Shown here piece by piece: positions 24,664 to 33,925 of a stretch of 64,000 bases of DNA. Location of the stretch: the NCBI GenBank assembly GCA_016707525.1, contig JADJHP010000009.1, forward strand, positions 62,001 to 126,000, read 5' to 3'. Position numbers and translations under genes: made by a program. The notes under the pieces were generated by a model. The model saw only the letters and a list, made by a program, of their open reading frames with translations, ran no database searches and was not told where the DNA came from. The first letter of the stretch is position 1. Every line of letters starts with the position of its first letter. This DNA comes from Ignavibacteriota bacterium (lineage in GTDB: Bacteria > Bacteroidota > Ignavibacteria > UBA10030 > UBA6906).

Positions 24664-24695
24664 GATTATCCATTATCCATGGATAATGGATAATC
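24664..24695. repeat. Perfect 32-base palindrome built of heptamers
   Basis: The word ATTATCC occurs twice in tandem and then inverted, giving a perfect 32-base palindrome starting GATTATCC and ending GGATAATC. It lies eight bases after the small membrane peptide and before a terminator hairpin. The base composition is far more AT-rich than its surroundings. Confidence 0.8.
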
Positions 24696-24712
24696 GATAA
24701 TGACGCAAAGCG

Positions 24713-24735
24713 AAGCCCGGGTTGTTCCCGGGCTT
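24713..24735 (+). terminator. Terminator after the isomerase / small-peptide genes
   Basis: AAGCCCGGG and CCCGGGCTT form a perfect 9-base stem around TTGTT, followed by TGCTGTTT. It probably ends the fni-to-isomerase transcript. Confidence 0.7.
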
Positions 24736-24816
24736 TGCTGTTTCATGAGCGCGTGGCACGGATGCCACAGCGTGGTCCATTTCGTCGCATTCCCACCGAC
24801 CACTTCGCTCCACGCC

Positions 24817-24845
24817 TTGCAAGTTCTTCGGAAACTCTCTACAAT
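24817..24845 (+). promoter_or_regulatory. Promoter of the peptidase/propeller/barrel gene
   Basis: TTGCAA (24817-24822) and TACAAT (24840-24845) are 17 bases apart, 45 bases before the ATG at 24890. Confidence 0.6.
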
Positions 24846-24889
24846 GGTCACGGTACCCTGAGGAGCCTACGGAAACTGTCGGGCCGGCC

Positions 24890-27718
24890 ATGACGCGTAC
24901 GTCTGTCAATCTGATCATTCTCCTCGCTCTCCTGATCCTCCCTTCCACCCTCTCCGCCCAGTTCTTCTACTTCGGGCGGAACAAGGTGCAGTACACCGAT
25001 TTTGCCTGGCATGTGCTCAAGACCGAGCACTTCGATATCTACTACTATCCCGAAATGAAGGACCTCGCGGAACGCGGAGCGTTCTTTGCCGAGGAGGCGT
25101 ACCGTGATCTGGAAGTGAAGTTCAACCACTCCCTCAACATGCGCGTCCCCCTCATCCTCTACAGCTCACACCTCCACTTTCAGCAAACGAACACCACGGG
25201 CGGCTTCATCCCCGAAGGCGTCGGCGGGTTCTTCGAGTTCCTCAAAGGGCGCGTCGTCATACCTTCCGATGGCTCGGTCTACCAGTTCCGGCATGTGATA
25301 CGCCACGAACTCGTCCATGTCTTCATGCACAGCAAGGTCAGCCGCGTCCTTGTGGACCACCGGAAGACACAGGACCGCTACCCGCCCCTGTGGTTCATCG
25401 AAGGCCTTGCAGAGTACTGGTCGACCGCATGGGATGCCCAGGCAGAGATGGTCATGCGCGATGCCGTGCTCAATGATATCGCGGTCGGACTCGAGGATAT
25501 GGGCCGCATCTATGGCTCGTTCCTGATGTACAAAGAGGGACAGAAGGCGCTGACCTACATTGGCCGGAAGTACGGCGAGGAGAAGATCCTCCTGCTCATG
25601 GAGAACTTCTGGAAGGAACCCTCCTTCAGCGACGTCCTGCGCATCACGATCGGCAAGACGTTCAAGGAGTTCGACGAGGAGTGGCTCTATAGCCTCAAGA
25701 AGGAATACTATCCGCTCCTCGCATCACACGACCAGCCAAGCCAGGTCACCCACCGCATCGCACGCGATGGATTCAATGCCAAACCCGTGGTGTTCGAACA
25801 CGACTCGACACGCGACGTCTACTTCATCGGCAACCGCACCGGGTACACAGGGATCTTCCGGAAGAACCTGGACGACCCCAACCCCGAAGCGGATGCCGTC
25901 AATGTGATCGAAGGGGAACGATCGGATGAATTCGAGGCATTCCATCCGTTCAAGAGCGGGATCGATGTCTCGGCCCGCGGACTCCTGGCCTTTGCAACGA
26001 AGAGCGGCGAGCGCGATGCCCTCCACCTCTACGACGTCCGCGCCAACGAACTCGTCACAAGCTTCCGGTTCGCCGGCCTCGTCAGCATCGGTTCAACCTC
26101 ATGGTCGGCGGACGGACGGCGCGTCGCCTTTTCGGCCATCGACAAGGGCGGCCAGAACGATCTGTATGTCCTGGATACGGAGTCGCGCTCACTGCGCCGC
26201 CTGACCAACGACTACTATGACGACCGCGACCCGGCGTGGTCGCCGCGCGGCGACACCCTCGTGTTCAGTTCCGATCGTACCACGTACGGCGACAGGGGGC
26301 GGTACAATCTGTTCCTGTACGATCTCACCAACGGGAACATCTCGTACCTCACATGCGGCCCGTGGAGCGACAGCTCGCCGGCCTGGTCGCGCGACGGTTC
26401 CCTTCTGGCATTCACGTCCGACATCGAGGGGACGAGCAATATCTGGATGATGGACATGACGAGACGGTTCTCCGGGGGGATCCGCAGCATGACGCGCGTG
26501 TCCGCATTCGTCACCTCGGCATTCGACCCGACCTGGACATCGAATGGCGAGCTGGTATTCACGACGTTCGAGAAATTCAGCTTCCGCATCGCGTCGTTGA
26601 AGAATGCCCGGGCGGTCTTCGACACATCCACCACCGTGCGGACCCTTGACCTCATGGACCGCACCCGGCCGTGGGAAGCAACGATGCTCTCGGCCCACTC
26701 CGAGGTGCAGCGCCTCAAATACCGCGGCGACTACAGTCTGGATGTGGCGCAGAGCGCGATCTCCACCGACCCGGTCTTCGGGACCGCCGGCGGGGCCTTC
26801 GTGGCCCTGAGCGATGTCCTGGGGAACGACCAGTACTACTTCCTTCTCTATAATACTGCACAATCCCAGGACGAACTGCTGTCCAGCTTCAATATTGCGA
26901 TCTCCCGCGTCTCCCTCAGCCAGCGCACCAGCTTCGCATACGGGATCTACCGGTTCACAGGCCGCCGGTACGATCTCTCGGCCAGGGAAGAGTTCTATTA
27001 CGAGCGTGTCTTCGGCGGCTATTTCGCGACAAGCTATCCGCTGACGAAGTTCGAGCGGCTCGAGACCGGCCTCAGCCTGAGCAATTCCAACCGCGAGATC
27101 GACGGCACGTTCGAAGAACGGAAGGCGTTGCTCCTTTCGAATTCGATCGCCTTCACGCACGACAACTCGCTCTGGGGCCCGAGCGGGCCGCTCGATGGGA
27201 CCCGCTTCAATCTCACCCTCGCCTATACGTCGGACATCCAGTATTCCAATGTCAACTACTTCTCCGTCATCGCGGACTACAGGCACTATGCACGCCTCTC
27301 GCAGCGGAGCGCGTTCGCCTCGCGCTTCTGGCTCTTCTACAACCACGGCAAGGAATCGCGCAGATTCGTGATGGGCGGCAGCTGGGACCTCCGCGGATGG
27401 GAACGATGGAGCATACGAGGCGAGAAACTCTGGCTCACCAGCCACGAGCTGCGCTTCCCGTTCATCGATGAACTCTCCGTCCGGTTCCCTTTCTTCGGCC
27501 TGAGCTTCTTCTCCTTCCGCGGTGCGCTGTTCTTCGATGCGGGCGGAGCCTGGGACCGGGAGTACGGTCAGACCCTGGGCAGCGCCGGCGGCGGCATCAG
27601 GGTGAATCTCGGGGGTGTGCTCGTACTGCGGTATGACATCGGAAAGCGTATCGAGGACAACTTCACGCATTTCCAGGATGGGATATTCCACCAGTTCTTC
27701 TTTGGATGGGACTTCTGA
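24890..27718 (+). CDS. Peptidase-MA-like / TolB propeller / Omp85-type barrel fusion protein
   Basis: 942 residues with a signal peptide (ending SAQ-FFYFG). Residues 40-270 carry a gluzincin-like zinc site: HELVH at 139-143 with downstream Glu in WFIEGLAEYW (171-176). Residues 280-560 hold WD40/TolB-type blades (SWSADGRRVAFSA, AWSPRGDTLVFSSDR, AWSRDGSLLAFTSD). The last 350 residues resemble the Omp85/BamA surface-antigen barrel, with FDAGGAWD and a final strand ending in FFFGWDF. It is probably an outer-membrane protein with a periplasmic or surface metallopeptidase. Genes for a propeller lipoprotein and a PEGA protein overlap it, so they may form one envelope complex. The overall role is unknown. 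Confidence 0.85.
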   Translation: MTRTSVNLIILLALLILPSTLSAQFFYFGRNKVQYTDFAWHVLKTEHFDIYYYPEMKDLAERGAFFAEEAYRDLEVKFNHSLNMRVPLILYSSHLHFQQTNTTGGFIPEGVGGFFEFLKGRVVIPSDGSVYQFRHVIRHELVHVFMHSKVSRVLVDHRKTQDRYPPLWFIEGLAEYWSTAWDAQAEMVMRDAVLNDIAVGLEDMGRIYGSFLMYKEGQKALTYIGRKYGEEKILLLMENFWKEPSFSDVLRITIGKTFKEFDEEWLYSLKKEYYPLLASHDQPSQVTHRIARDGFNAKPVVFEHDSTRDVYFIGNRTGYTGIFRKNLDDPNPEADAVNVIEGERSDEFEAFHPFKSGIDVSARGLLAFATKSGERDALHLYDVRANELVTSFRFAGLVSIGSTSWSADGRRVAFSAIDKGGQNDLYVLDTESRSLRRLTNDYYDDRDPAWSPRGDTLVFSSDRTTYGDRGRYNLFLYDLTNGNISYLTCGPWSDSSPAWSRDGSLLAFTSDIEGTSNIWMMDMTRRFSGGIRSMTRVSAFVTSAFDPTWTSNGELVFTTFEKFSFRIASLKNARAVFDTSTTVRTLDLMDRTRPWEATMLSAHSEVQRLKYRGDYSLDVAQSAISTDPVFGTAGGAFVALSDVLGNDQYYFLLYNTAQSQDELLSSFNIAISRVSLSQRTSFAYGIYRFTGRRYDLSAREEFYYERVFGGYFATSYPLTKFERLETGLSLSNSNREIDGTFEERKALLLSNSIAFTHDNSLWGPSGPLDGTRFNLTLAYTSDIQYSNVNYFSVIADYRHYARLSQRSAFASRFWLFYNHGKESRRFVMGGSWDLRGWERWSIRGEKLWLTSHELRFPFIDELSVRFPFFGLSFFSFRGALFFDAGGAWDREYGQTLGSAGGGIRVNLGGVLVLRYDIGKRIEDNFTHFQDGIFHQFFFGWDF

Positions 27719-28857
27719 TGCGCAGGGCACTGGTCATAGGGATCGCGGTCGCGCTGGCAGGATGCGGCGGGCTGAAACTTGCCGGACCGCCACGCCACCC
27801 CGAGTCGGGCATCCTCATGCTCGGCGGAAGCCCGTCGCGCAACAACAACCTGAACGATGTTCCTCCTCCTCCTCTTTCACCCGAATGGGATGAGGACGTC
27901 ACCGCCGGCATTGGCGACGGCGCGCCGTGTCTCGTGGACAGTATCCTGTTCATCGGGAATCTGCGCGGGGAGCTCTACGCCCTCCATGCCGCCACCGGCA
28001 AACGTCTCGGCTGGGTCGCCCTCGGCGGCGCGATACAGGGAACGCCGGTGATCGCCGGCTCGAGAGCCATCGTGGCACTTGCCGGAGGACGCGAATCCGT
28101 CGTCGCATACGATCTTGTCGAGGGGAGGATCCGCTGGCGGTTCTCCGGGGGCGACGTCCACGGATCTCCCCTCCTGCTGGGAACATCCATCTATGCCGCG
28201 AACGTCTACGGGGTCCTCACGTGCCTTTCCCTGGGGACCGGCGAAAAGATGTGGAGCTTTGCTCTTCCGTCGAATACCACGCTGAAGGGGATCCGGTCCT
28301 CACCTGCAGGCCAGGACAGTTCCATTGTCTTCGGAGCTGACGACGGATCCCTGTACTGCTGCAATGCGCTGACCGGCACGATGCGCTGGCGCGTCACATC
28401 GGGTGGGCCCATCCAGGCGACACCGGTCATTCATGACGGCACCGTCTATGTTGGCACATTGAACGGCGATCTCGTGGCCGTCGACCTGAGGTCCGGCTCT
28501 CTCCGATGGTCGGGTAAGCCCGGGTCGTCGATCTATGGTGCCGCGGTCGCCGACTCCGCTGCCGTGATCGTCGGCACCACCGGCGGACATATCGTCGCGA
28601 TGGACCCTGCCACAGGGGCCACACGCTGGAACACCGACCTCCGGTCCCCCGTTGATGCAGGACTCCTTGGGGCCGGCGATGTCATCTATGCCGGTACACT
28701 GAAGAAGGAGCTCATCGCCCTCAAGCGATCGACCGGCGAGATCATCTGGCGCACAACGACCGATGGCCGGATCAAGACGACACCCATCGGAGGGCTCGGC
28801 CGCGTCTTCATCGCACAGGACACACGCATCATACGATCGTTCCGGGGTGCACGATGA
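27718..28857 (+). CDS. PQQ-type beta-propeller lipoprotein (BamB-like)
   Basis: 379 residues. The N-terminus is a lipoprotein signal with lipobox LAGC (MRRALVIGIAVALAGC). The rest is a series of PQQ-like blades with the recurring pattern of V-A-x-D-x-x-x-G-x-x-x-W (LYALHAATGKRLGWVA, VAVDLRSGSLRW, VAMDPATGATRW). Such propellers act as scaffolds, as BamB does for BamA; no cofactor residues are evident. Its ATG overlaps the stop of the Omp85-type gene (TGATG), supporting a working partnership with that barrel. Confidence 0.85.
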   Translation: MRRALVIGIAVALAGCGGLKLAGPPRHPESGILMLGGSPSRNNNLNDVPPPPLSPEWDEDVTAGIGDGAPCLVDSILFIGNLRGELYALHAATGKRLGWVALGGAIQGTPVIAGSRAIVALAGGRESVVAYDLVEGRIRWRFSGGDVHGSPLLLGTSIYAANVYGVLTCLSLGTGEKMWSFALPSNTTLKGIRSSPAGQDSSIVFGADDGSLYCCNALTGTMRWRVTSGGPIQATPVIHDGTVYVGTLNGDLVAVDLRSGSLRWSGKPGSSIYGAAVADSAAVIVGTTGGHIVAMDPATGATRWNTDLRSPVDAGLLGAGDVIYAGTLKKELIALKRSTGEIIWRTTTDGRIKTTPIGGLGRVFIAQDTRIIRSFRGAR

Positions 28858-29660
28858 GATCCGGAAGAAGCACTGCCCTCGCCCTGACAGCTTGTGTCCT
28901 CACGCTCGCGTCGAACATTGCGGTGGGGGCTTCCCCCGCCGACTCGGTGCTGACGGCGCGGCTCGCAGTGACTTCTGACCTTGACAGCGCGGCGGTATAC
29001 CTCGACACGGTGCACGTGGGGAACACGCCCCTCGTTCTCAACGCAGTGCTCCCCGGGATCCACGTCCTCAGGGTCCTGCCTCCACGACCTGAGGAGTGGT
29101 CCGTCCAGGCCGCGACCGATACGGTGCACGTGCTGCCGGGCCAGACCCGCACGGTTTCGTACCGGCTCCGGGCCTTCATCCCGCTCCACAGTGATCCTGC
29201 AGGAGCGGAGTTCTTCATCAATGATTCGCTGGCAGGTATCACCCCCTTGTTGCTCAAGCCCTCCGATATTCGGGAAGACGCCCGTCTGGAGCTGCGACTG
29301 AAGGGATTCGAACCCATGCCGGTTCTGCCTTCCGCCCTGACCGGGGAGACGGCCCTCACCCTGGCGTTGAAGGGAAGTTGGCAGGGGGAGCCCGGCGAAG
29401 CCCCCACCGTTCTTCTGCCTGTCCATCCCTGGGATGCGCGCAAAGTTGGTCTCTTCGTGAGCGGCGGGGTCTCGATCCTGGCCGGGATCGGGGCCGCCTA
29501 TTTCAAGATCTCTGCCGATGAAAAGCAGGAAGCCTATCTGGCAAGCGGAGATCCTGGTCTGGCCTCCGAGCGGAAGCGTTTGGACACCCTGGCGGGGGTA
29601 TCCCTTGCTTTCGCCCAGGCAGGGATCATCGTTCTCTCCTATCTCCTGATCACGGAATAG
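28854..29660 (+). CDS. PEGA-domain envelope protein
   Basis: 268 residues with a signal peptide (ending near AVGA-SP). Two PEGA-like repeats are visible: DLDSAAVYLDTVHVGNTPLV followed by GIHVLRV, and DPAGAEFFINDSLAGITPLL. Near the C-terminus are two hydrophobic segments (VGLFVSGGVSILAGIGAAYF and LAFAQAGIIVLSYLLI), probably membrane helices. PEGA domains occur in surface and secreted proteins of the FCB group; their partners are mostly unknown. It overlaps the propeller lipoprotein gene by ATGA and ends the three-gene unit. Confidence 0.8.
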   Translation: MRSGRSTALALTACVLTLASNIAVGASPADSVLTARLAVTSDLDSAAVYLDTVHVGNTPLVLNAVLPGIHVLRVLPPRPEEWSVQAATDTVHVLPGQTRTVSYRLRAFIPLHSDPAGAEFFINDSLAGITPLLLKPSDIREDARLELRLKGFEPMPVLPSALTGETALTLALKGSWQGEPGEAPTVLLPVHPWDARKVGLFVSGGVSILAGIGAAYFKISADEKQEAYLASGDPGLASERKRLDTLAGVSLAFAQAGIIVLSYLLITE

Positions 29661-29686
29661 TACCCTCCCGTAACCCATTATCATTC

Positions 29687-29715
29687 TTGACTTTCACTCG
29701 TGCACGTTCTATATT
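29687..29715 (+). promoter_or_regulatory. Promoter of the CRP-family regulator
   Basis: TTGACT (29687-29692) and TATATT (29710-29715) with 17 bases between, about 57 bases before the ATG at 29772. The same two hexamers stand before the ribosomal-protein/fatty-acid operon at 34089-34117. Confidence 0.75.
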
Positions 29716-29771
29716 GAGGCAATGCGAGCGGTCGTACGCCCGGACATGCAATCACCAATGCCCAGCCCTGA

Positions 29772-30455
29772 ATGAAGGACGACCTGGAATTTCTTAAGAA
29801 CGTCCCGATCCTAAGCGATCTGCAGCCGATGGATCTCGACACGATCTCTAAGGTCGGCGTTCGGAAGAAGTACAAGAAGGGAAGCATCATCCTTCTTGAG
29901 GAAGAAGCCGGCGCGGCGCTCTTCGTGATCGTCTCGGGCAAAGTGAAGATCGTCCGGATGGACGATGACGGGCGCGAGGTCATTCTTTCGATCCTCGGTG
30001 AGAGCGATTTCTTCGGCGAGATGGCGATCCTGGACGGTTTGGCCCGCAGCGCCAGCGTTGTGGCCACCACCAAGGCCGAACTCTTCATGATCCACCGCAG
30101 AGATTTTCTCAAGTTGCTTCACGATTTCCCTTCCGTTGCCATTGCCCTCCTGAAAGAACTGACGATGCGTCTGCGCAAAGCGGACGCTATGATAAAGAGC
30201 TTGTCGTTGAAGGATGCCGCGGGCCGCGTTGCGAACGTGGTACTGCAGCTTGCAGATGATATCGGAAAGATCCGTAAGGGTCGCGTAGAGATCGATGAGC
30301 TACCGTTGCAGCAGGACCTTGCCAACATGGCCGGGACATCGCGCGAGACCATTTCACGCATGATCCACTCCTTCATCCGCGAAGGCCATATCGAGATCGA
30401 GCGCGGGAAGCTCATCATCAACGACTACGAGAAGTTCAAGAGCAGGTATTTGTAG
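29772..30455 (+). CDS. CRP/FNR-family transcription regulator
   Basis: 227 residues. Residues 10-130 are a cyclic-nucleotide-binding-type domain with FFGEMAILDGLARSASV, close to the phosphate-binding cassette FGELALIYGTPRAATV but with the R-S-A arrangement. Residues 145-220 are a winged helix with DLANMAGTSRETISRMI as recognition helix; the RExxxR pattern is that of CRP. There is no cysteine at all, so it is not an iron-sulfur FNR. It may bind cAMP or another ligand. A CRP-like operator is seen at 19270-19285. Confidence 0.9.
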   Translation: MKDDLEFLKNVPILSDLQPMDLDTISKVGVRKKYKKGSIILLEEEAGAALFVIVSGKVKIVRMDDDGREVILSILGESDFFGEMAILDGLARSASVVATTKAELFMIHRRDFLKLLHDFPSVAIALLKELTMRLRKADAMIKSLSLKDAAGRVANVVLQLADDIGKIRKGRVEIDELPLQQDLANMAGTSRETISRMIHSFIREGHIEIERGKLIINDYEKFKSRYL

Positions 30456-30720
30456 TCCATTCCTTGTTCTTTCTTGCCCGGACACCGTGATGGGAGGATC
30501 GTTTCCCGCCGGAATGTGTTCGGCACTCAGACACAGCACACCGTGACGTCGTGGCAGGGTGGCCCGCACCGGACAACTCTGCTGTGCACGCCCTCTGGTT
30601 CCGATTGCTGCTGCCGGACCCGACACCCGCACCCACCACCCGGGTTGACACTTCCCTGTTGCCACAGCCGAGCAGACGGAGGAAGCATGTGATGAAGGCT
30701 CACGCTGGAGAAGACACACC
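30456..30720. other. Intergenic stretch without a recognised gene
   Basis: 265 bases between the CRP-type gene and ribH. I looked for an FMN riboswitch, which often precedes riboflavin genes, and did not find its conserved core. There is a TTGACA at about 30643 without a good -10 box. Frames on both strands here have no ribosome site or familiar protein. Confidence 0.6.
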
Positions 30721-31200
30721 ATGAAGACGATCGAAGGTCAGATCACTGCTCACGGATGCAGATTCGCACTCGTGGTCAGCAGATTCAATAGCATCATCAC
30801 CGATCAACTGGTACGCGGCGCCGTCGACTGTCTCGTCCGCCACGGCGGCACCGACGATGCCATCACCGTGATCTACGTACCCGGTGCATTCGAGATCCCG
30901 CAGACGGCGGCACAGGTCGCGCGGAGCGGAGCAGCGGACGCCATCATCTGTCTCGGATGCGTGATCCGCGGTGCCACGCCCCATTTCGATTATATCGCCG
31001 GTGAGGTGACGCGCGATGCCGGCGCGGTCGCCATGCAATCCGGCGTTCCGCTCACCTTCGGCGTCCTGACCACCGATTCGCTGGAGCAGGCATTGGAACG
31101 CGCGGGCGCCAAGGCGGGCAACAAGGGATGGGATGCAGCATTGAGTGCGATGGAACTCCTGCAGGTCCATAAACAACTGCACGGTATCACGAAGAAGTAG
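30721..31200 (+). CDS. ribH: 6,7-dimethyl-8-ribityllumazine synthase
   Basis: 159 residues, the usual length. It condenses the ribityl-aminouracil intermediate with dihydroxybutanone phosphate in riboflavin synthesis and forms large capsid-like shells in many bacteria. Marks are VSRFNSIITDQLV, YVPGAFEIPQTAAQ, CLGCVIRGATPHFDYIAGEV with the catalytic His, and FGVLTTDSLEQALERAG. The ATG follows GGAGAAG. No other riboflavin gene is adjacent. Confidence 0.95.
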   Translation: MKTIEGQITAHGCRFALVVSRFNSIITDQLVRGAVDCLVRHGGTDDAITVIYVPGAFEIPQTAAQVARSGAADAIICLGCVIRGATPHFDYIAGEVTRDAGAVAMQSGVPLTFGVLTTDSLEQALERAGAKAGNKGWDAALSAMELLQVHKQLHGITKK

Positions 31201-31219
31201 GGGAGCTGATCAAAGCCAT

Positions 31220-33487
31220 ATGAAGAGCGGGTGGAGCGTCTGTGCGGTTGTTCTCCTGGGCACCATGACTGCATTCGGTGCATCCGGGACCTGGCGAAAC
31301 TATACATCGATGATGGAGGTCCGGGCTGTTGTCCGCGATGGCGGCGACTACTGGGCCGCGACATCCGGCGGCCTGTTCCGGTGGACACCCGGGAGCAATG
31401 ACTTCCTGCGGTTGACCAATGCAGAAGGCCTCCGCACCATCGATCTCACTGCCGTCAGCGTGGATACGGCCGGCGATGTCTGGTCCGGCGCCGCCAACGG
31501 CACCATCCACTTCTATTCTCCCTCCACCGGCACGTTCCGCCCGGTCCTCGACATAGCCACGGCGAATCAGACCAACAAACGCATCAACGCGATCACCGTG
31601 GCAGGCGATACCGTGCTCTTCGCCACGGAATTCGGCCTCAGCCTCTTCCGTATCGGTCGCTTTGAGTTCGGCGATACCTATTCCCGGTTCGGCTCCATCC
31701 CCGTCGGTACACGCACATCCGTGACCGCCGCGGTGATCCATGACGGCAAGATCTGGGCATGTATCTCCGATGGCCAGACCGTGAACCGCATCGCGGCAGC
31801 TTCGCTCTCCAACCCGAACCTTCTTCCCCCCGAATCCTGGACGCTGCATACCGTCGGGAACGCCTCGATCGTCCCCCGGACCCTCGCGGTCTTTGACGGA
31901 CGACTGTACACCGGAACGTCGTCGGGACTCTTTTCTTATGCGAGCAATGCCTGGACGGAGGTCCCGGGACTTGCCGGGAGGAATATCGTCGGACTCGCTT
32001 CGTCAGCAACTGCCCTGCTCGTGGTCGCTGCCGACCGCACGGTCTTTTCGGTTTCCTCCGCCAACACCGCCACGCCGGTCGGAACCGCCATCAGCGCCAC
32101 GCCATCGTCCGTCACCGCGACATCCGATGGGAAGCCGGTCGTGGGCACAACGACCCTCGGCCTCCTCACCTACGAGACCGCATGGGCCTCGCACATGCCG
32201 AATGGCCCCAATGCGAACCAGTTCCTGAATGTGGTCGTGGATCCCGACGGCATCGTGTGGTGCGGTTCGGGAGACGTGTCGGGTTCGGGGCTGTTCCGGT
32301 TCGATGGGACGACATGGACGAGTTTCACCATGGCGAACAGCAAGATCCCCTCCAACGACATTTATCGGATGTCCGTCGGTTGCGACGGGACGGTCTATGC
32401 TTCCAGTTACGGGCGCGGTTTGATCGCGATGCCGAAAGGCGCGACGACCATCGACAGCACGCAGATCTATTATAAGAATGTCGGGATCCCCGGCCTGGCG
32501 GGCGACCCCAACTATGTCGTGGTCAGCAACGCCGTGTGCGACAGCCGCGGCAACGTGTGGACCAGCATCGTGCTTGCCGGCGACAAGAACCTGTTCGCGG
32601 TCCGTTCTTCAGCAGGAAAATGGACATTCTTCCCTGCCATTGTCGGCGGCATCAAGATGTCCACCTTGCAGGACCGCCCCGTGGACCGCTGCCTGGGCGT
32701 GGACGCGTTCGACAACGTCTGGGCGATCGTCAGGGATGCGGCGTACCGCGGGGTGATATCGCTTGGCAATGCGGGTTCCATCGACAGCACCGCGGCATTC
32801 CATGTCACGACATCCCATGGCCTTCCCAGCAGCGAAGTGAAGACCCTGGTCGTGGACAAGGACAATGACATCTGGATAGGCACGGACCGCGGCATCGCGA
32901 TCATCCTCGAACCCTCCAATCCGCTCCGCTCCGGTGCCATCGCGGCCTATAAACCTCTGAACGGGCTCGTCATCAATACGATCACCATCGATCCGCTGAA
33001 CCAGAAATGGGTCGGGACCACCGAAGGGGTGTTCCTCCTTTCCCCCGACGGGACACAGACGCTCGCATCGTACACCGTGGAGAACACGGCCGGCAAGTTG
33101 ATGGACAACGACGTGAAGTCGATAGCGGTGGACCCCAGGACGGGGATGGTCTATTTCGGGACCATGTCGGGACTGGCGAGTCTCACGACGCCTGCAGCGG
33201 CGCCGCGGGAATCATTTGACGGCCTCACGGTCTATCCCAATCCCTTCATTGTACCGGCAACAAGCCAGTTGACCGTGAGTGGACTGGTGGCAAACTCGGA
33301 ACTGAAGATCGTTGCGATCGACGGAACGCTCGTGCGGACACTGAAGACCCCCGGTGGCCTCGTCGGCACCTGGGACGGACTCGATAGCAACGGCGATCCG
33401 GTGGCATCCGGCATCTACATCATCGTTGCCTACGGAGAGAACGGGGGAGCAGTAGCGACAGGCAAAGTGGCAGTGATCCACAAGTAA
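31220..33487 (+). CDS. Secreted beta-propeller protein with type IX secretion sorting domain
   Basis: 755 residues. A signal peptide (MKSGWSVCAVVLLGTMTAFG) is followed by two-component-regulator-type propeller blades (GGDYWAATSGGLFRW, GDVWSGAANGTIHFYS, NDIWIGTDRGIAII, QKWVGTTEGVFLLS). The last 85 residues form a C-terminal domain of the type IX secretion / FlgD-Ig kind: VYPNPF, LKIVAIDGTLVRTL, WDGLDSNGDPVASGIYIIVA. Type IX cargo is moved to the surface and this domain is removed or anchored. The function of the propeller is unknown. A GGGGAG lies 14 bases before the ATG. Confidence 0.87.
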   Translation: MKSGWSVCAVVLLGTMTAFGASGTWRNYTSMMEVRAVVRDGGDYWAATSGGLFRWTPGSNDFLRLTNAEGLRTIDLTAVSVDTAGDVWSGAANGTIHFYSPSTGTFRPVLDIATANQTNKRINAITVAGDTVLFATEFGLSLFRIGRFEFGDTYSRFGSIPVGTRTSVTAAVIHDGKIWACISDGQTVNRIAAASLSNPNLLPPESWTLHTVGNASIVPRTLAVFDGRLYTGTSSGLFSYASNAWTEVPGLAGRNIVGLASSATALLVVAADRTVFSVSSANTATPVGTAISATPSSVTATSDGKPVVGTTTLGLLTYETAWASHMPNGPNANQFLNVVVDPDGIVWCGSGDVSGSGLFRFDGTTWTSFTMANSKIPSNDIYRMSVGCDGTVYASSYGRGLIAMPKGATTIDSTQIYYKNVGIPGLAGDPNYVVVSNAVCDSRGNVWTSIVLAGDKNLFAVRSSAGKWTFFPAIVGGIKMSTLQDRPVDRCLGVDAFDNVWAIVRDAAYRGVISLGNAGSIDSTAAFHVTTSHGLPSSEVKTLVVDKDNDIWIGTDRGIAIILEPSNPLRSGAIAAYKPLNGLVINTITIDPLNQKWVGTTEGVFLLSPDGTQTLASYTVENTAGKLMDNDVKSIAVDPRTGMVYFGTMSGLASLTTPAAAPRESFDGLTVYPNPFIVPATSQLTVSGLVANSELKIVAIDGTLVRTLKTPGGLVGTWDGLDSNGDPVASGIYIIVAYGENGGAVATGKVAVIHK

Positions 33488-33556
33488 TGCCCTTCCTCCC
33501 CCCCACACGGGGAGAACGGGGAATAGGAAACCATATTCTGTAGAAGGAGGGATACA

Positions 33557-33823
33557 TTGGAGAACGATGGCTACAAGGATGAGATCTTCACCAAGCGTGT
33601 ACGGGCAGGCAAGCGCACCTATTTCTTCGACGTGAAGTCCACCAAATCGGAGAAAGACTATTATATCACCATCACCGAGAGCAAACGGGTCGGTGACGAT
33701 GAGTACGAAAAGCACAAGATCTTCCTGTACAAGGAGGATTTTGAGAAATTCCGCGAAGCCTTGGCCGAGACGGTCGAGCATGTGCAGACGCAGCTCCTCG
33801 AACAGGGCGTCGAAGTCCACTAG
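33557..33823 (+). CDS. PUR-alpha-like DUF3276 protein
   Basis: 88 residues, starting with TTG 7 bases after AGGAGG. The sequence (IFTKRVRAGKRTYFFDVK, YYITITESKR, KIFLYKEDFEKFREAL) fits the single PUR-type repeat of DUF3276, a nucleic-acid-binding fold found in Bacteroidota and spirochaetes such as Borrelia. It probably binds single-stranded DNA or RNA as a dimer. It stands alone between the T9SS protein and the ribosomal/fatty-acid operon. Confidence 0.88.
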   Translation: MENDGYKDEIFTKRVRAGKRTYFFDVKSTKSEKDYYITITESKRVGDDEYEKHKIFLYKEDFEKFREALAETVEHVQTQLLEQGVEVH

Positions 33824-33925
33824 TGCCACTCCAACCGATCTTGCCGAACGCAGTGAAGGCAACATTGCGGTTGGCGTGAGTTCCGCTCTTCGAATCCCGC
33901 GCGAAGGGGGATCCTGAAAGCGGGA

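Noticed and set aside
24664..24735. Insertion-sequence end because of the strong palindrome.
   Set aside because: No transposase frame, target duplication or second matching end is present.
30456..30720. Possible FMN riboswitch before ribH.
   Set aside because: The conserved core of the FMN aptamer could not be found on the plus strand.
33870..33910. tRNA-like TTCGAATCC word.
   Set aside because: No matching acceptor, D or anticodon stems surround it.
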